The notes: generated by a model not told the origin, from the letters alone. A stretch of 64,000 nucleotides of DNA from Bacillus sp. DNRA2 (GCF_012843265.1 NZ_JABAIT010000006.1:118876-182875), one strand, 5' to 3'. Numbered from the stretch's first letter, positions 1-8,969 are shown. Made by a program: numbers and translations.

Positions 1-886
1 AATGAGCACCTAGATCTCTCCTTGCATTTACACTCAATGCATAACCATAGTAGCCTATGGATAATTGTGTAGATAATTGAATTTGGTACAGCAAATATTT
101 ATCTGAAAAAGGCGGAGTTGTGGAGTTCGTAATCATTGATTGCCAAGAAACTGGTGTATTTAAGTTCTCTTCATTAAAAACCGCTTCAAATATTCTTATA
201 TGTTTATTAGAAATGTCTAAGCCCCTCTTAATATGTTGACGAACCTCTTCTGATTGAGCCACTTGGGAAAATCCCACCTTTAAAGCAGCATGTAAATGCA
301 TTTTAACCATGTTAAAATAAATATCTCCTATTTCCATGACATTCATCGGGCGCCGTTTTCCAAACCATCCAGTTAAAAAACTTTGGTGTGTAACAAAATC
401 GATAGAATCAGGTGGTGTAATAATTGGAGGTCGTGTGAAAAGGCCTTTTTTAAGCATAAGATCAATGACTTGATCGTACAGCAGCATCGTTTCGGTCATG
501 CAAGTTATGTAAAACTTCCGCAAGTCAGATCGAATGGACGTACTAACTGACATAGAGTATCCAGTCAACCCTTGTACAGTCATGACATACAGATAAAATA
601 GGTAGAATGGGTCTTGAAAAAGTCGAGGTGCCATAGCTTGCAAGTCTTCTTTTTCAGTAAACCCATGTGGAATAGGGTATTTTTCTTTTACAAAGAATTC
701 TTTAATTTCTTGAACATGCTTTGTTGATAAGTCTAAGGCAGTTTGGTACAACGACTTGATATCAGTATCTTCGATATGCTCAAGTACATAACGAAAAAAA
801 CAAATGGACATTGTATCAAATAGGTATTGAGTCCAAATGCTGGTTATTTCTGGAGCAGTTAATCGAATTGAATTTTTCGTCTCCAA
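1..886 (-). CDS. DUF3231 family protein (3' end outside window)
   Basis: An uninterrupted reading frame of 295 codons runs off the left edge. It begins at a TTG at 884-886, preceded by a GGAGG (894-898) with 7 nt spacing. The start of the protein reads METKNSIRLTAPEI. The composition, rich in W/F/Y with long amphipathic helices (WTQYLFDTMSICFF, LYVMTVQGLTGYSM), matches the DUF3231 family of Bacillus, which has two similar helical halves of about 160 residues and is often found in or near spores. Family function is not established. The repeat of the N-terminal theme (helical block, then a FxxPPI linker) supports the two-halves architecture. Only the last few dozen residues should be missing. 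Assignment is by recognition of family character, not by alignment. Confidence 0.75.
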   Translation of the reverse strand, partial: METKNSIRLTAPEITSIWTQYLFDTMSICFFRYVLEHIEDTDIKSLYQTALDLSTKHVQEIKEFFVKEKYPIPHGFTEKEDLQAMAPRLFQDPFYLFYLYVMTVQGLTGYSMSVSTSIRSDLRKFYITCMTETMLLYDQVIDLMLKKGLFTRPPIITPPDSIDFVTHQSFLTGWFGKRRPMNVMEIGDIYFNMVKMHLHAALKVGFSQVAQSEEVRQHIKRGLDISNKHIRIFEAVFNEENLNTPVSWQSMITNSTTPPFSDKYLLYQIQLSTQLSIGYYGYALSVNARRDLGAH

Positions 887-1080
887 GGTTCATCCTCCAA
901 TTTATAAGGATTTAATTAGTGTCCTTATTCTTTTCTTTGAGAATAAATAATATGTAAAATACTTCAAAATCCCACAGGTTTATGACGTCTAAAAAGATCA
1001 TTAAAAAGAAATAATATGTAGAAATTAATATATTGATCATTAGTTAAATTACATTCCGTAGTTAGGAGGACAATGTCAGT

Positions 1081-1830
1081 ATGGATCAATTTGAAGGGAA
1101 ATCAGATTCGAAACAACCATATTGGGAAGATTTTTTCGATCAAATCAAAAATATCACGATGATCGACCATGTTCCTCCAGAAAAATATCCCATGGCTGCA
1201 TCGACCTCGGTCCACTTACCTTTTCAAATGATGAACACTGCAAGTATTCCACATACGAAAGCCACATTTATGGCTTTTGTAGATGTCATGATTCCCTCAA
1301 CATTAGGGGCATTAGATTTACGAATAGACGATTATATTATTTGGGCATTAGATCATTACGTATCGATCCAAGGAGAATGGGCGGTGAAAACGGCCCACAT
1401 ATCTTCTCAAACTGCGAGAGTCCTTGATATATCTGCTTATCATCTGATCGTTTCTGGAAAAATGAAAGGACCTCTTGATTTTTCAACTTATCCGGATGGG
1501 GGACCATTTGCAGCTCTTTTCCCTGACGACCGGCTAGAGGCGATCCGATTATTAGAAAATCTTCAAGTTGACTTAGAAGTCCTTCCCGGCCCGTATCGTA
1601 ACAATGCAGGATTAATACAGAATGTTGTTACTGCCCTTCATCAAATGGTTATGTTTGGTTATTATTCTGAATGGTTTTCGCTTGGATCAACTCGATTAGC
1701 TTACCCGGAGGATCATCGTTATGAAAGACAACCATTAGTATGGAAGAGCCTAGATTATCCAGGTCCATCATTAGGTTATAAGGCCCTTCGAGGATTTTTA
1801 TTTGAAAAATTTTCAGAAGAGGAGAAATAA
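1081..1830 (+). CDS. Unknown protein paired with a GMC oxidoreductase
   Basis: A 249-residue protein without signal peptide or obvious membrane segment. AGGAGG lies 11 nt before the ATG. It sits 3 nt upstream of the GMC oxidoreductase gene, so the two are almost certainly co-transcribed. Gene pairs of this type, a small helical protein followed by a GMC dehydrogenase, recall the gluconate 2-dehydrogenase subunit 3 (gamma) plus flavoprotein arrangement, and the segment FVDVMIPSTLGALDLRIDDYI resembles the start of such gamma subunits. No twin-arginine leader is present, unlike classical secreted gamma subunits. The function as partner or chaperone of the flavoprotein is inferred from context only; no catalytic motif was recognised. 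Confidence 0.7.
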   Translation: MDQFEGKSDSKQPYWEDFFDQIKNITMIDHVPPEKYPMAASTSVHLPFQMMNTASIPHTKATFMAFVDVMIPSTLGALDLRIDDYIIWALDHYVSIQGEWAVKTAHISSQTARVLDISAYHLIVSGKMKGPLDFSTYPDGGPFAALFPDDRLEAIRLLENLQVDLEVLPGPYRNNAGLIQNVVTALHQMVMFGYYSEWFSLGSTRLAYPEDHRYERQPLVWKSLDYPGPSLGYKALRGFLFEKFSEEEK

Positions 1831-1833
1831 GAA

Positions 1834-3543
1834 ATGGATACAGATGCAGACGTAATCATAATTGGTTCCGGTGGAGGTGGGGCGGTTATGGCGAAAGAGT
1901 TAGGAGAATTAGGAGTCAAAGTGATTCTCCTTGAAGCCGGTCCTTGGTATGGAAATAAAAAATGGGACAAGCCTAATCAAGACCGTGGATCTGTCAGTAG
2001 TTCCAGTGAGGGAGATTTGGATATTAATCTATTACGGCAACAATATACCAAACATGAACATACGATGAACTCCCCTGAATTTGGTCGTTTCAGGTGGGGA
2101 CCTGCCGATCGAAGACGTCCAGCCTGGTACCGGAATGTCCCTAAGAACGGACTTATTTGGCAGACAACTGGCGTTGGCGGGACAACACAGGTTTACTGGG
2201 GAAATTCACCGAGAGCTTTTTCAACGGCAATAAACGAGGTCTGGCCCATCTCTTACCGGGAGTTGATTCCCTATTACGAGAAGGTGGAAGCTACATTACC
2301 CGTTCATCCTGCCCCGACCACTGCAAAAGAGGAATTGTTTTATTTCGGTGCAAACAAAGCCGGTTGGTCTATGCTGAATACGTTAAACCCAACTTCTCCC
2401 GGATACCGTCCTCAGCCCAATGCAATTCTAGCCCCAAATGACCGGTTAATGGATGTAGAGACTAATTTAGAAGAAGTATCAAAAATGGAGGGGTGTACGC
2501 TATGTGGACATTGTGTTAATGGTTGCCCACATGGCCCATCGGTTGATAAAGTGGCTAAACGCTCGACCAACATAAGCTATATTCCGCTTGCTTTAAAAAC
2601 CAAAAATGTAGAAGTTCGACCTAATACATATACAACTAGGATATTGACGGAAGATCATGCCAAGGAAGGGCTCCGAGCAACTGGAGTTCAGTATAGAAAT
2701 ACATGGACAGGAGAGTCCGGCGAACTGTACGCAAAAGTGGTTGTAATGGCAGCAGGTTGTATCGAAAGCCCAAGACTTTGGCTGAATTCAGGGCTGCCAC
2801 AAAATTCGTGGATTGGCCGGGGATTAACGAACCATTATTGGGATTGGATAACAGGTGTATTTGATGAAAAGGATTTAATGGCCATATTGGGACAATCCAA
2901 TGTGAACCCCTTTGTTGGTCCTACATCAGGTGGACGATTTGATTATCCAGGATTAGGATGTATCCAACCAGCTGGAGTCAGCCCAGGATTATTTTCTGCT
3001 TTAACGTTTGGGTTCAGCGAAAATGGATATCATTATGGCCAGAATCCATTACCGAGCGACCCTTGGGATTTGCAAGGTCGAGTGGTCGGAAATGGATTAA
3101 AAGAATGGATGTACAATTACAAAAATACGTTAACCTTAATGATCTTCACTGACGATCAGCCCAATAAAAAGAACGGAGTAACCATTGATCCTTTAGTAAA
3201 AGATGAACACGGACCTATTCCGGTCGTACGTTATACACCTAGTAATAAAGATAAACAAAAGCGAAACGAGTTAGTTAAAATTGCTGCCGATATTTTGCAC
3301 AAGGCTGGCGCAAAGAAGATTATTCGCACAGATTGGCCATCTCACTTATTTGGTCATATTGAATCTACGATGCGAATGGGTTTTGTTGTGGATCATAATT
3401 GTGAAGCGTATCAAGTTAAACGACTTTTTATTGCTGATAATAGCGTTCATTTTAATGGAATTGGAGGCCCCAATCCTACGTTGACCACGCAGGCGTTAGC
3501 GACACGAACAGCCGAGAAATTAGCAAATAAATATTTTAGTTGA
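1834..3543 (+). CDS. GMC family FAD-dependent oxidoreductase with Cys cluster
   Basis: A 569-residue glucose-methanol-choline oxidoreductase. The N-terminal dinucleotide-binding motif is at residues 7-16 (VIIIGSGGGG), with the acidic end of strand 2 at LLEAG. The C-terminal GMC signature is at about 506-557 (HIESTMRMG, then GGPNPTLTTQALATR). It is expected to oxidise an alcohol or polyol with FAD; the substrate is unknown. Unusual is a CX2CX2CX3CP arrangement at C221, C224, C227 and C231, the spacing seen in [4Fe-4S] ferredoxin-type sites; similar Cys clusters occur in some long-chain alcohol-oxidising GMC proteins. No export signal is visible, so it is probably cytoplasmic. It follows its 249-aa partner by 3 nt and is followed by a perfect 53-bp palindrome that could end transcription. 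Confidence 0.85.
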   Translation: MDTDADVIIIGSGGGGAVMAKELGELGVKVILLEAGPWYGNKKWDKPNQDRGSVSSSSEGDLDINLLRQQYTKHEHTMNSPEFGRFRWGPADRRRPAWYRNVPKNGLIWQTTGVGGTTQVYWGNSPRAFSTAINEVWPISYRELIPYYEKVEATLPVHPAPTTAKEELFYFGANKAGWSMLNTLNPTSPGYRPQPNAILAPNDRLMDVETNLEEVSKMEGCTLCGHCVNGCPHGPSVDKVAKRSTNISYIPLALKTKNVEVRPNTYTTRILTEDHAKEGLRATGVQYRNTWTGESGELYAKVVVMAAGCIESPRLWLNSGLPQNSWIGRGLTNHYWDWITGVFDEKDLMAILGQSNVNPFVGPTSGGRFDYPGLGCIQPAGVSPGLFSALTFGFSENGYHYGQNPLPSDPWDLQGRVVGNGLKEWMYNYKNTLTLMIFTDDQPNKKNGVTIDPLVKDEHGPIPVVRYTPSNKDKQKRNELVKIAADILHKAGAKKIIRTDWPSHLFGHIESTMRMGFVVDHNCEAYQVKRLFIADNSVHFNGIGGPNPTLTTQALATRTAEKLANKYFS

Positions 3544-3562
3544 AGCATTTCAAGTTCCATCC

Positions 3563-3615
3563 TTTAACGCAGCAAAGCACCGGGGGACAGTCCCCCGGTG
3601 CTTTGCTGCGTTAAA
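3563..3615. repeat. REP-like palindrome, perfect 53 bp
   Basis: Two 26-bp arms around a single central A form a perfect inverted repeat containing the core GGGGGACAGTCCCCC and outer TTTAACGCAGCAAAGC. This is the best-preserved copy of a family found about 15 times between 3.5 and 21.8 kb. It lies 20 bp after the GMC stop codon and can fold as a very stable stem. Confidence 0.95.
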
Positions 3616-3637
3616 GTTGGGTAAACTTCCAATAAAT

Positions 3638-3666
3638 ACATAATTATCCAATTGTGAAACATACTA
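3638..3666 (+). promoter_or_regulatory. Candidate sigma-G promoter of ger operon
   Basis: CATACTA at 3660-3666 matches the sigma-F/G -10 consensus (CATxxTA). ACATA at 3638-3642 is one mismatch from the sigma-G -35 (GCATA), with 17 bp between them. The start codon lies 38 bp downstream. Forespore sigma-G control is the known regulation of ger receptor operons; the site itself is predicted by eye. Confidence 0.5.
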
Positions 3667-3704
3667 AGTGTAAATGACTCGGTTTTTTGTTTAGGAGATT
3701 TGTG

Positions 3705-5534
3705 ATGCGGAAAAAGGTAAAGAAGCCAATTAAACTTCAAGAATTAATTGATCAAGCTAGAGCTGCTAGGAAGGAATCAGCACAATCTATTGGGCAGGGT
3801 GGGAACCTACAGGAGCATGCGGGGTCAGAGCCGCTAGAGCCGCTAGAGCAGCAACAACAACCTTTGCAGTCGCAGCAGTATGGCCAGCAGCCCAATGCAG
3901 CCACGCAGCAGCCCAATACAGCATCACAGCAACCAAAGGCTTCCACCAACAACCAGGAACATGAACTTAATCAAAATATCGACCAAAATATCGCAATTTT
4001 AAAATCAAACTATGAAAATTGCGCAGATATAGTCTTTCGTTTTTTCCATATAAAAGGAAAAGACAAAGCAGCGCTAATGTATTTAGAGGGCCTTTCAAAC
4101 ATTGCAGAACTAAACGAACAAGTTCTTTCCAGACTGATCGATAACCCTAGCCAACAGGGATCACAGCAAGCTGGCTCACGCTCACTGCAAGCCAATCCAA
4201 CGCTTTCCCATTCACATCTCAAACCTGAACTGGAGCATCATAAGCAGCCCGAACAGTATGGCAATTATTTAGAACAAATCTTATCAATTTCAAATATGAA
4301 CAAAGTCCAGACCATCAATGAGGTGATTGATCAGGTTTCTTTGGGAAATCCAGTGATCCTAGTCGATCAACAAAAGGTGGGCTTTTCTCTAGGTTTAGCC
4401 CAATGGGAAAAAAGAGCGATTGAGGAGCCAACAGCAGAAAACGTTATTCGGGGTCCTCGGGAAGGTTTTATCGAATCAATCGGCGTGAACATGGCCCTAC
4501 TACGGAGAAAGATAAGAAGTCCAAAGTTTAAAACAAAGCAAATGGAGGTGGGGAGGCTAACGAAAACTAATCTTATTGTTGCGTACATTGAGGGAGTAGC
4601 CGACCCAACCCTGATTACTGAAGTAGAAAATCGTATCAAGCGCATTGATATTGATGGCGTTTTGGAAAGCGGATATATCGAGGATTTCATCGAAGATAAT
4701 CCGTACTCACCATTTCCTCAAGTATTGAACACAGAGCGTACAGATGTGGTCAGCTCCTATTTGCTTGAAGGTCACGTTGCGATTTTAACAGATGGCACAC
4801 CCTTTGCGTTGGTTGTGCCGACAACCTTTTATTCACTCATGCAGGCAGCGGAAGATTACTACCAGCGCCCGATGTTAAGCACCATTATTCGCTGGCTCCG
4901 CTTTTTATTTATTGTCATCTCGCTCTTGTTGCCATCTCTCTACGTTGCGGTATTAACCTATCATCATGAAATGATTCCGACTTCGCTCTTAATCAGCATG
5001 GCAGCCTCCAGGGAACCGATTCCGTTTCCGGCAGTTATCGAAGCGCTGTCGATGGAAATCATGTTTGAAATCCTTCGCGAAGCGGGGATTAGACTCCCGA
5101 AACAGATAGGCGCTGCGGTCAGCATCGTCGGGGCACTTGTTATTGGCCAAGCAGCAGTTGAAGCGGGAATCGTATCAGCACCAATGGTCATGGTCGTCGC
5201 CTTAACAGGAATAGCATCATTTGCGATTCCAAGGTATAACGCTGGATTAGCTTTAAGAATGCTGCGATTTCCAATGTTGTTGCTGGCTGGTTTTTTGGGA
5301 CTATTAGGAATCATGCTCGGCGTGATTGTCATTGTGATTCACTTATGTACGTTGCGTTCGTTTGGCGTACCATATTTATCACCAATTGCCCCGATGAAAA
5401 AGGACGAAATGAAAGATGTGTTCCTGCGCCTTCCAAAATGGGCCCAAGATGTTCGCCCCCATTTAACAGGGTCTTACAATAAATATCGGCAAGCCCCAAA
5501 TCAAAAACCAGAGCCGGCAAAAGGAGGGGACTAA
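3705..5534 (+). CDS. Spore germinant receptor A subunit (GerA family)
   Basis: A 609-residue GerAA/GerKA/GerBA-type protein (PF03323) of the spore inner membrane that senses small-molecule germinants with the B and C subunits. The ATG at 3705 is chosen because AGGAG (3693-3697) sits 7 nt upstream; an upstream in-frame TTG would lie before this site. Residues about 15-100 form a Gln/Pro/Asn-rich low-complexity tail, extending the protein well beyond the roughly 480 residues of GerAA. The soluble domain follows, then about five membrane segments from residue 395 on (SLLLPSLYVAVLTYHHEMIP is a family hallmark) and a short basic C-terminus. It is the first gene of a tightly packed A-B-C-D operon. 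The germinant cannot be predicted. Confidence 0.93.
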   Translation: MRKKVKKPIKLQELIDQARAARKESAQSIGQGGNLQEHAGSEPLEPLEQQQQPLQSQQYGQQPNAATQQPNTASQQPKASTNNQEHELNQNIDQNIAILKSNYENCADIVFRFFHIKGKDKAALMYLEGLSNIAELNEQVLSRLIDNPSQQGSQQAGSRSLQANPTLSHSHLKPELEHHKQPEQYGNYLEQILSISNMNKVQTINEVIDQVSLGNPVILVDQQKVGFSLGLAQWEKRAIEEPTAENVIRGPREGFIESIGVNMALLRRKIRSPKFKTKQMEVGRLTKTNLIVAYIEGVADPTLITEVENRIKRIDIDGVLESGYIEDFIEDNPYSPFPQVLNTERTDVVSSYLLEGHVAILTDGTPFALVVPTTFYSLMQAAEDYYQRPMLSTIIRWLRFLFIVISLLLPSLYVAVLTYHHEMIPTSLLISMAASREPIPFPAVIEALSMEIMFEILREAGIRLPKQIGAAVSIVGALVIGQAAVEAGIVSAPMVMVVALTGIASFAIPRYNAGLALRMLRFPMLLLAGFLGLLGIMLGVIVIVIHLCTLRSFGVPYLSPIAPMKKDEMKDVFLRLPKWAQDVRPHLTGSYNKYRQAPNQKPEPAKGGD

Positions 5535-6641
5535 ATGATTGAAAAAGGAAGAATTTCTTCATTTCAAATGGCAATCATGATGAATCAGACCATTTTAGCG
5601 ACCGCACTGCTAATCATTCCTTCGATAACGGCTGCGAAAGCTCAAAGCGATATGTGGTTATCCCCGATTTGGGGAGCATCGCTCGGCGTTTTAGCGGTTT
5701 TTCTTGCTTATCAATTGCATAAGCACTATCCCGAACAAACCGTGATCGAGTATAGCGGACAAATTGTCGGGAAGATATTGGGCAAGGTGATTGGGTTCGC
5801 GTATTTATTTCTATATTTGCATGTCAATGGAATTATTTTTAGAGAATATGGAGAGTTTATCGTCGGCAGCTTTTTGCATCGCACGCCAATTTCAGTCGTC
5901 ATGGGGAGCATGGCGCTGGTCTGCGCGTTTTCTGTCCGCGGTGGCTTAGAGACGATTGCCAGAACTGCTCAGCACTTTGTCCCGATTGTCATCGCGCTTT
6001 GGGTCACCATCGTGATTTTCCTCATTTTTGATTTAAAAATAGAAAATATGTTTCCCATGTTTGAAAATGGGCTCATGCCTTCCATTAAGGGGGCGACAAC
6101 TCCGGGAGCATGGTTTAGCGAGTATTTCTTAATCGCATTTATGCTTCCTTATATAAATGATCGTGAAAAAGGATTAAAATGGGCGAATTACTCCGTGCTA
6201 AGCGTCTTAATTATTCTTTTTTTAACCAACTTAGTTGCCCTATTAATTTTTGGTGAGATTACCGCAGATTTGCTCTATCCAGTCATGAATGTGGCAAAAT
6301 ATATTAGCATCGCTGAATTTTTCCAGCATTTAGAATCGATTGTGATGTCGATTTGGATTTTAGGAACGTTTATTAAAATATCGGTATTTTATTATGTTTT
6401 GGCGTTAGGTACTGCGCAATTACTCAATCTGTCTGAATACAAATCGCTTGTCTTTCCACTCGGCTTTCTGTTGACTTGCCTGGCCATCTGGTCTGCGCCA
6501 AATTTAACCGAATTAAAGGAATTCCTAGGGGCAGGGTTAGTTTTATATTTGGTGACGATGCAAATCGTATTACCAGCGATTTTGTTAGGGATAACCCTTG
6601 TCCGTGAAAAAATAAAACAGGGTCGCGCCGGGGCATCATAA
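5535..6641 (+). CDS. Spore germinant receptor B subunit (GerB permease-like)
   Basis: A 368-residue integral membrane protein with about ten hydrophobic segments, matching the endospore germination permease family (GerAB/GerKB, PF03845), which belongs to the APC transporter superfamily. It begins with the characteristic GRISSFQMAIMMNQTILATALLIIP. It probably carries the germinant-binding pocket in the spore inner membrane. Its ATG follows the A-subunit TAA directly, with AGGAGGGG just upstream inside the A gene, and its stop overlaps the C-subunit start by one base, indicating translational coupling. Confidence 0.93.
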   Translation: MIEKGRISSFQMAIMMNQTILATALLIIPSITAAKAQSDMWLSPIWGASLGVLAVFLAYQLHKHYPEQTVIEYSGQIVGKILGKVIGFAYLFLYLHVNGIIFREYGEFIVGSFLHRTPISVVMGSMALVCAFSVRGGLETIARTAQHFVPIVIALWVTIVIFLIFDLKIENMFPMFENGLMPSIKGATTPGAWFSEYFLIAFMLPYINDREKGLKWANYSVLSVLIILFLTNLVALLIFGEITADLLYPVMNVAKYISIAEFFQHLESIVMSIWILGTFIKISVFYYVLALGTAQLLNLSEYKSLVFPLGFLLTCLAIWSAPNLTELKEFLGAGLVLYLVTMQIVLPAILLGITLVREKIKQGRAGAS

Positions 6642-7864
6642 TGATTTTTCCAATAATAAAAAAAATAAACAGTCTCGTGATGGTGATTTGGATAGGGGCG
6701 GTCTCGTTATTATTAACAGGATGCTGGGATCGTCAAGAAATCAATGATGTGGCAATTGTGTTGAGCACGGGGATTGATTATGTCAAAGATGATGAACTGG
6801 AGATTTCGGCGGAATTTGTCATTCCGGAAATCATGTCTGCTACGAGAAAACAAGGAACCAGCGGAGCAGGGGTGCGCACAACCTTTATTGAATCGGCAAC
6901 AGGGAAAACACTGGCGGAGGCACGGTCAAAATTGCAAGAAAAAATCGCGCGATCCTTATTTTGGGGCCATGCTGATGCAACTGTTTTTGGTGAAGAAATG
7001 GCAAAAAAAGGAATCAAGGAGCACCTGGATTATTTTGCGCGGACACCTGATGCTCGCTTAAGAAACACCGTTTTTGTTTGCGAGGGAAAAGCGAAAGATA
7101 TCATCTCGGCTACTCCTCATCTCGAAGACAGCGCATCGGATACACTAAATGAACTGTCTAATTTTCAAATTAGCATGGACGTGACCATGAGTGAACTCAT
7201 GCAAATGACTGGAAGTGAAACAGGTGGTGCGCTCTTGCCCTTTGTGAAACAAGTTAGTTCGTCACAAAAGGGAAAGATGAAGTCGAAAACGCAAATATTA
7301 CTCAGTGGTGTCGCCGTATTTAACGGAAATAAAATGATTGGGAAATTAGATGAATCAGTTACGCGAGGCTTGTTGTGGGTAAGAGATGAAATAAAAAATG
7401 CAACGATTACAGTAGAGGTAGATGAAGGGGAGGATGGTGAAGGTGAGGGGAAAATAACGGCCTTGATGATTCAGTCCCAAACAAAGCTCATTCCGCGGAT
7501 TGAGCATGGAAAATGGATAATAACGATTCAATGCTCTACGGAGGATGACCTTGTGCAAAATGCCAGCAAGTTAGATATCCGCAAGGGCGAAACGATTCAT
7601 TTGCTTGAGGGAAAATTTGAAGAAAAGATTGAAGAAAGAATGAAACAAGCAGTAGAAATTGTCCAAAAAGATATGAAGGTAGACGTTCTGAAATTTAATC
7701 GGGCATTTCAGCGAAAATATCGAAAGGAATGGAAAAAGAGGAAAGGAGTATGGACAGACATGTATCCCAATATTGAAGTACAATACGACGTTACCGCAAA
7801 AATTTTACGACCAGGCCTTTCTTCAGAACCGCCGGCCGTTCCAAACAACGAGGTGAAACAATAA
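6641..7864 (+). CDS. Spore germinant receptor C subunit (Ger(x)C lipoprotein)
   Basis: A 407-residue GerAC/GerKC-type lipoprotein. The N-terminal signal peptide ends in a lipobox LTGC with the lipidated cysteine at C28, followed by the family signature WDRQEIND. Lipidation by Lgt anchors it to the outer face of the spore inner membrane, where it is required for receptor assembly. The start overlaps the B-subunit stop (TAATG), and the stop overlaps the next gene likewise. The mature part has alternating domains typical of GerC, with a very basic region near residues 350-375. Nothing looks truncated. Confidence 0.93.
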   Translation: MIFPIIKKINSLVMVIWIGAVSLLLTGCWDRQEINDVAIVLSTGIDYVKDDELEISAEFVIPEIMSATRKQGTSGAGVRTTFIESATGKTLAEARSKLQEKIARSLFWGHADATVFGEEMAKKGIKEHLDYFARTPDARLRNTVFVCEGKAKDIISATPHLEDSASDTLNELSNFQISMDVTMSELMQMTGSETGGALLPFVKQVSSSQKGKMKSKTQILLSGVAVFNGNKMIGKLDESVTRGLLWVRDEIKNATITVEVDEGEDGEGEGKITALMIQSQTKLIPRIEHGKWIITIQCSTEDDLVQNASKLDIRKGETIHLLEGKFEEKIEERMKQAVEIVQKDMKVDVLKFNRAFQRKYRKEWKKRKGVWTDMYPNIEVQYDVTAKILRPGLSSEPPAVPNNEVKQ

Positions 7865-8085
7865 TGAAAGTTGGCATAATGATTCTGTTTAGCTTCATTC
7901 TTATGATGATGTTTTTCTATGAATGGCCCAGACTACAACAAAAACAGGGCAAGGAGAAAAAAATCTTTCTCCTCCTGCTCATCATCAATTGGACAATCGC
8001 AACCGTATTGCTCTTTTACCCAAACACGCCCGGCCCAACCCAACTCATCCAACACCTATTCAAACCCCTAACCCCTCTCCTTTAA
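7864..8085 (+). CDS. Small two-helix D subunit of germinant receptor
   Basis: A 73-residue protein with two hydrophobic segments (about residues 3-20 and 34-53) separated by a basic, Gln/Lys-rich loop. The size, the two-helix layout and the position as last gene of a ger operon agree with the D-subunit genes known beside some receptor operons (for example gerKD/yfkS in B. subtilis), which modulate germination rate. Its ATG overlaps the C-subunit stop. The TAA stop codon is formed by the first bases of the adjoining palindromic repeat, so the natural C-terminus may have been altered by repeat insertion. Confidence 0.75.
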   Translation: MKVGIMILFSFILMMMFFYEWPRLQQKQGKEKKIFLLLLIINWTIATVLLFYPNTPGPTQLIQHLFKPLTPLL

Positions 8086-8174
8086 CACGTTAAAGTGATG
8101 GGGGACAGTCCCCCATCGCTTCAGCGCATTAAAGCGGCGGGGGACTGTCCCCCGCTGCTTCACCGTGTTAAACG
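8081..8174. repeat. Two tandem REP-like palindromes
   Basis: Two consecutive copies of the GGGGGACAGTCCCCC family, centred at 8107 (A) and 8146 (T). The arms are about 14-15 bp and are imperfect at one position each. The outer TTAA of the array supplies the stop codon of the upstream D-subunit gene, and on the other strand that of the TetR gene. It probably acts as a bidirectional terminator between these convergent genes. Confidence 0.9.
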
Positions 8175-8773
8175 GTTTGAGTGTATTTGGCGAAGTAGTG
8201 TGAGAAGAGAAAGTCGATTTGTTGCTGGATCGGGAGCGGGCTCCAAATCTGGCTCACATTTTTCTTGCAGCTCACAAGCGTTGGGAAGAAGGTAGCGGCC
8301 ATCATCTGCAAAATCATAAGCATCAGGAGTTCATCATCCTCTTCGCCGGTAATCTCGGTAATTGTGGCTTTAATTTTGTTTAGGCCTAACGTCCTCATAT
8401 AATTTTTATACTCAAGCTGCTCATCAAACAGCACCGTACTCCTCCCGAAAATTTCCCGGAGAAGCTCAGGATATTTCATGAAGGACTGAGCATATTCGAG
8501 CAGAAAAAACCGCAATCGATCCAATGCGGAAAGCGACAAATCATCGAGAATAACAAAAGCCTCGCGGAAAGTAATGACTAACCCCTTTAAGGCCTCATTC
8601 ATTAACTTCTCCTTTGAGCCGAAATAGTAATTGATTAAAGCGAGATTCACATTAGCTAGCGCCGCTATTTTGCGTAAGGTGACCTTCTCCAACCCCTCTT
8701 CCTTGATTAGTTCCAGAGTGGCATTTAAGATGGCATCCTTCGTTTTTATGTCTTTATCGGAACCTAGACTCAT
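8168..8773 (-). CDS. TetR/AcrR family transcriptional regulator
   Basis: A 201-residue TetR-type repressor. The N-terminal helix-turn-helix covers about residues 12-58 and contains the typical VTLRKIAALANVNLALINYYFGSKEKLM. The C-terminal helical domain would bind the inducer. AGGAG precedes the ATG. It is divergent from an MFS exporter with a 288-bp gap holding three AAAC-GTTT inverted repeats, so it probably represses both itself and the pump in response to a pump substrate. Its stop codon falls in the border of a palindromic repeat; the last residues (KYTQTV) look normal for the family. Confidence 0.9.
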   Translation of the reverse strand: MSLGSDKDIKTKDAILNATLELIKEEGLEKVTLRKIAALANVNLALINYYFGSKEKLMNEALKGLVITFREAFVILDDLSLSALDRLRFFLLEYAQSFMKYPELLREIFGRSTVLFDEQLEYKNYMRTLGLNKIKATITEITGEEDDELLMLMILQMMAATFFPTLVSCKKNVSQIWSPLPIQQQIDFLFSHYFAKYTQTV

Positions 8774-8814
8774 CTATAAACTCTCCTATCAAAATTCATC
8801 ATGAATTGAACATT

Positions 8815-8838
8815 AAAATTAAACAACAGTTTAATTTT
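8815..8838. promoter_or_regulatory. Operator-like inverted repeat before TetR gene
   Basis: Perfect 10-bp arms AAAATTAAAC / GTTTAATTTT with a 4-bp spacer, about 40 bp upstream of the TetR start codon. The TTAAAC half-site recurs in two repeats before the MFS gene, which is what a shared TetR operator would look like. Confidence 0.65.
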
Positions 8839-8903
8839 AGCATAATCTTAAAAAGCATGTGTAGCCACTACGATCTGTCCACCTTTTCAAATGCGTTTTT
8901 TTC

Positions 8904-8969
8904 TTGACAGGAAGCAAAAAAGAAAGTAAATTTAATCTCTAGTTAAACGTTGTTTTAAACGCTGTTTAA
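8904..8969 (+). promoter_or_regulatory. Promoter and double operator of MFS gene
   Basis: TTGACA at 8904-8909, a 17-bp spacer and TAAATT at 8927-8932 form a likely sigma-A promoter. Just downstream lie two adjoining inverted repeats: TTAAAC-GTT-GTTTTAA (8943-8958) and TTAAAC-GCT-GTTTAA (8955-8969). Repressor bound there would block initiation or clearance. Confidence 0.6.

Noticed and set aside
8095..8295. Plus-strand open frame over the tandem palindromes and the end of the TetR gene
   Set aside because: It is composed of repeat sequence and antisense of a well-supported gene, with no ribosome-binding site.
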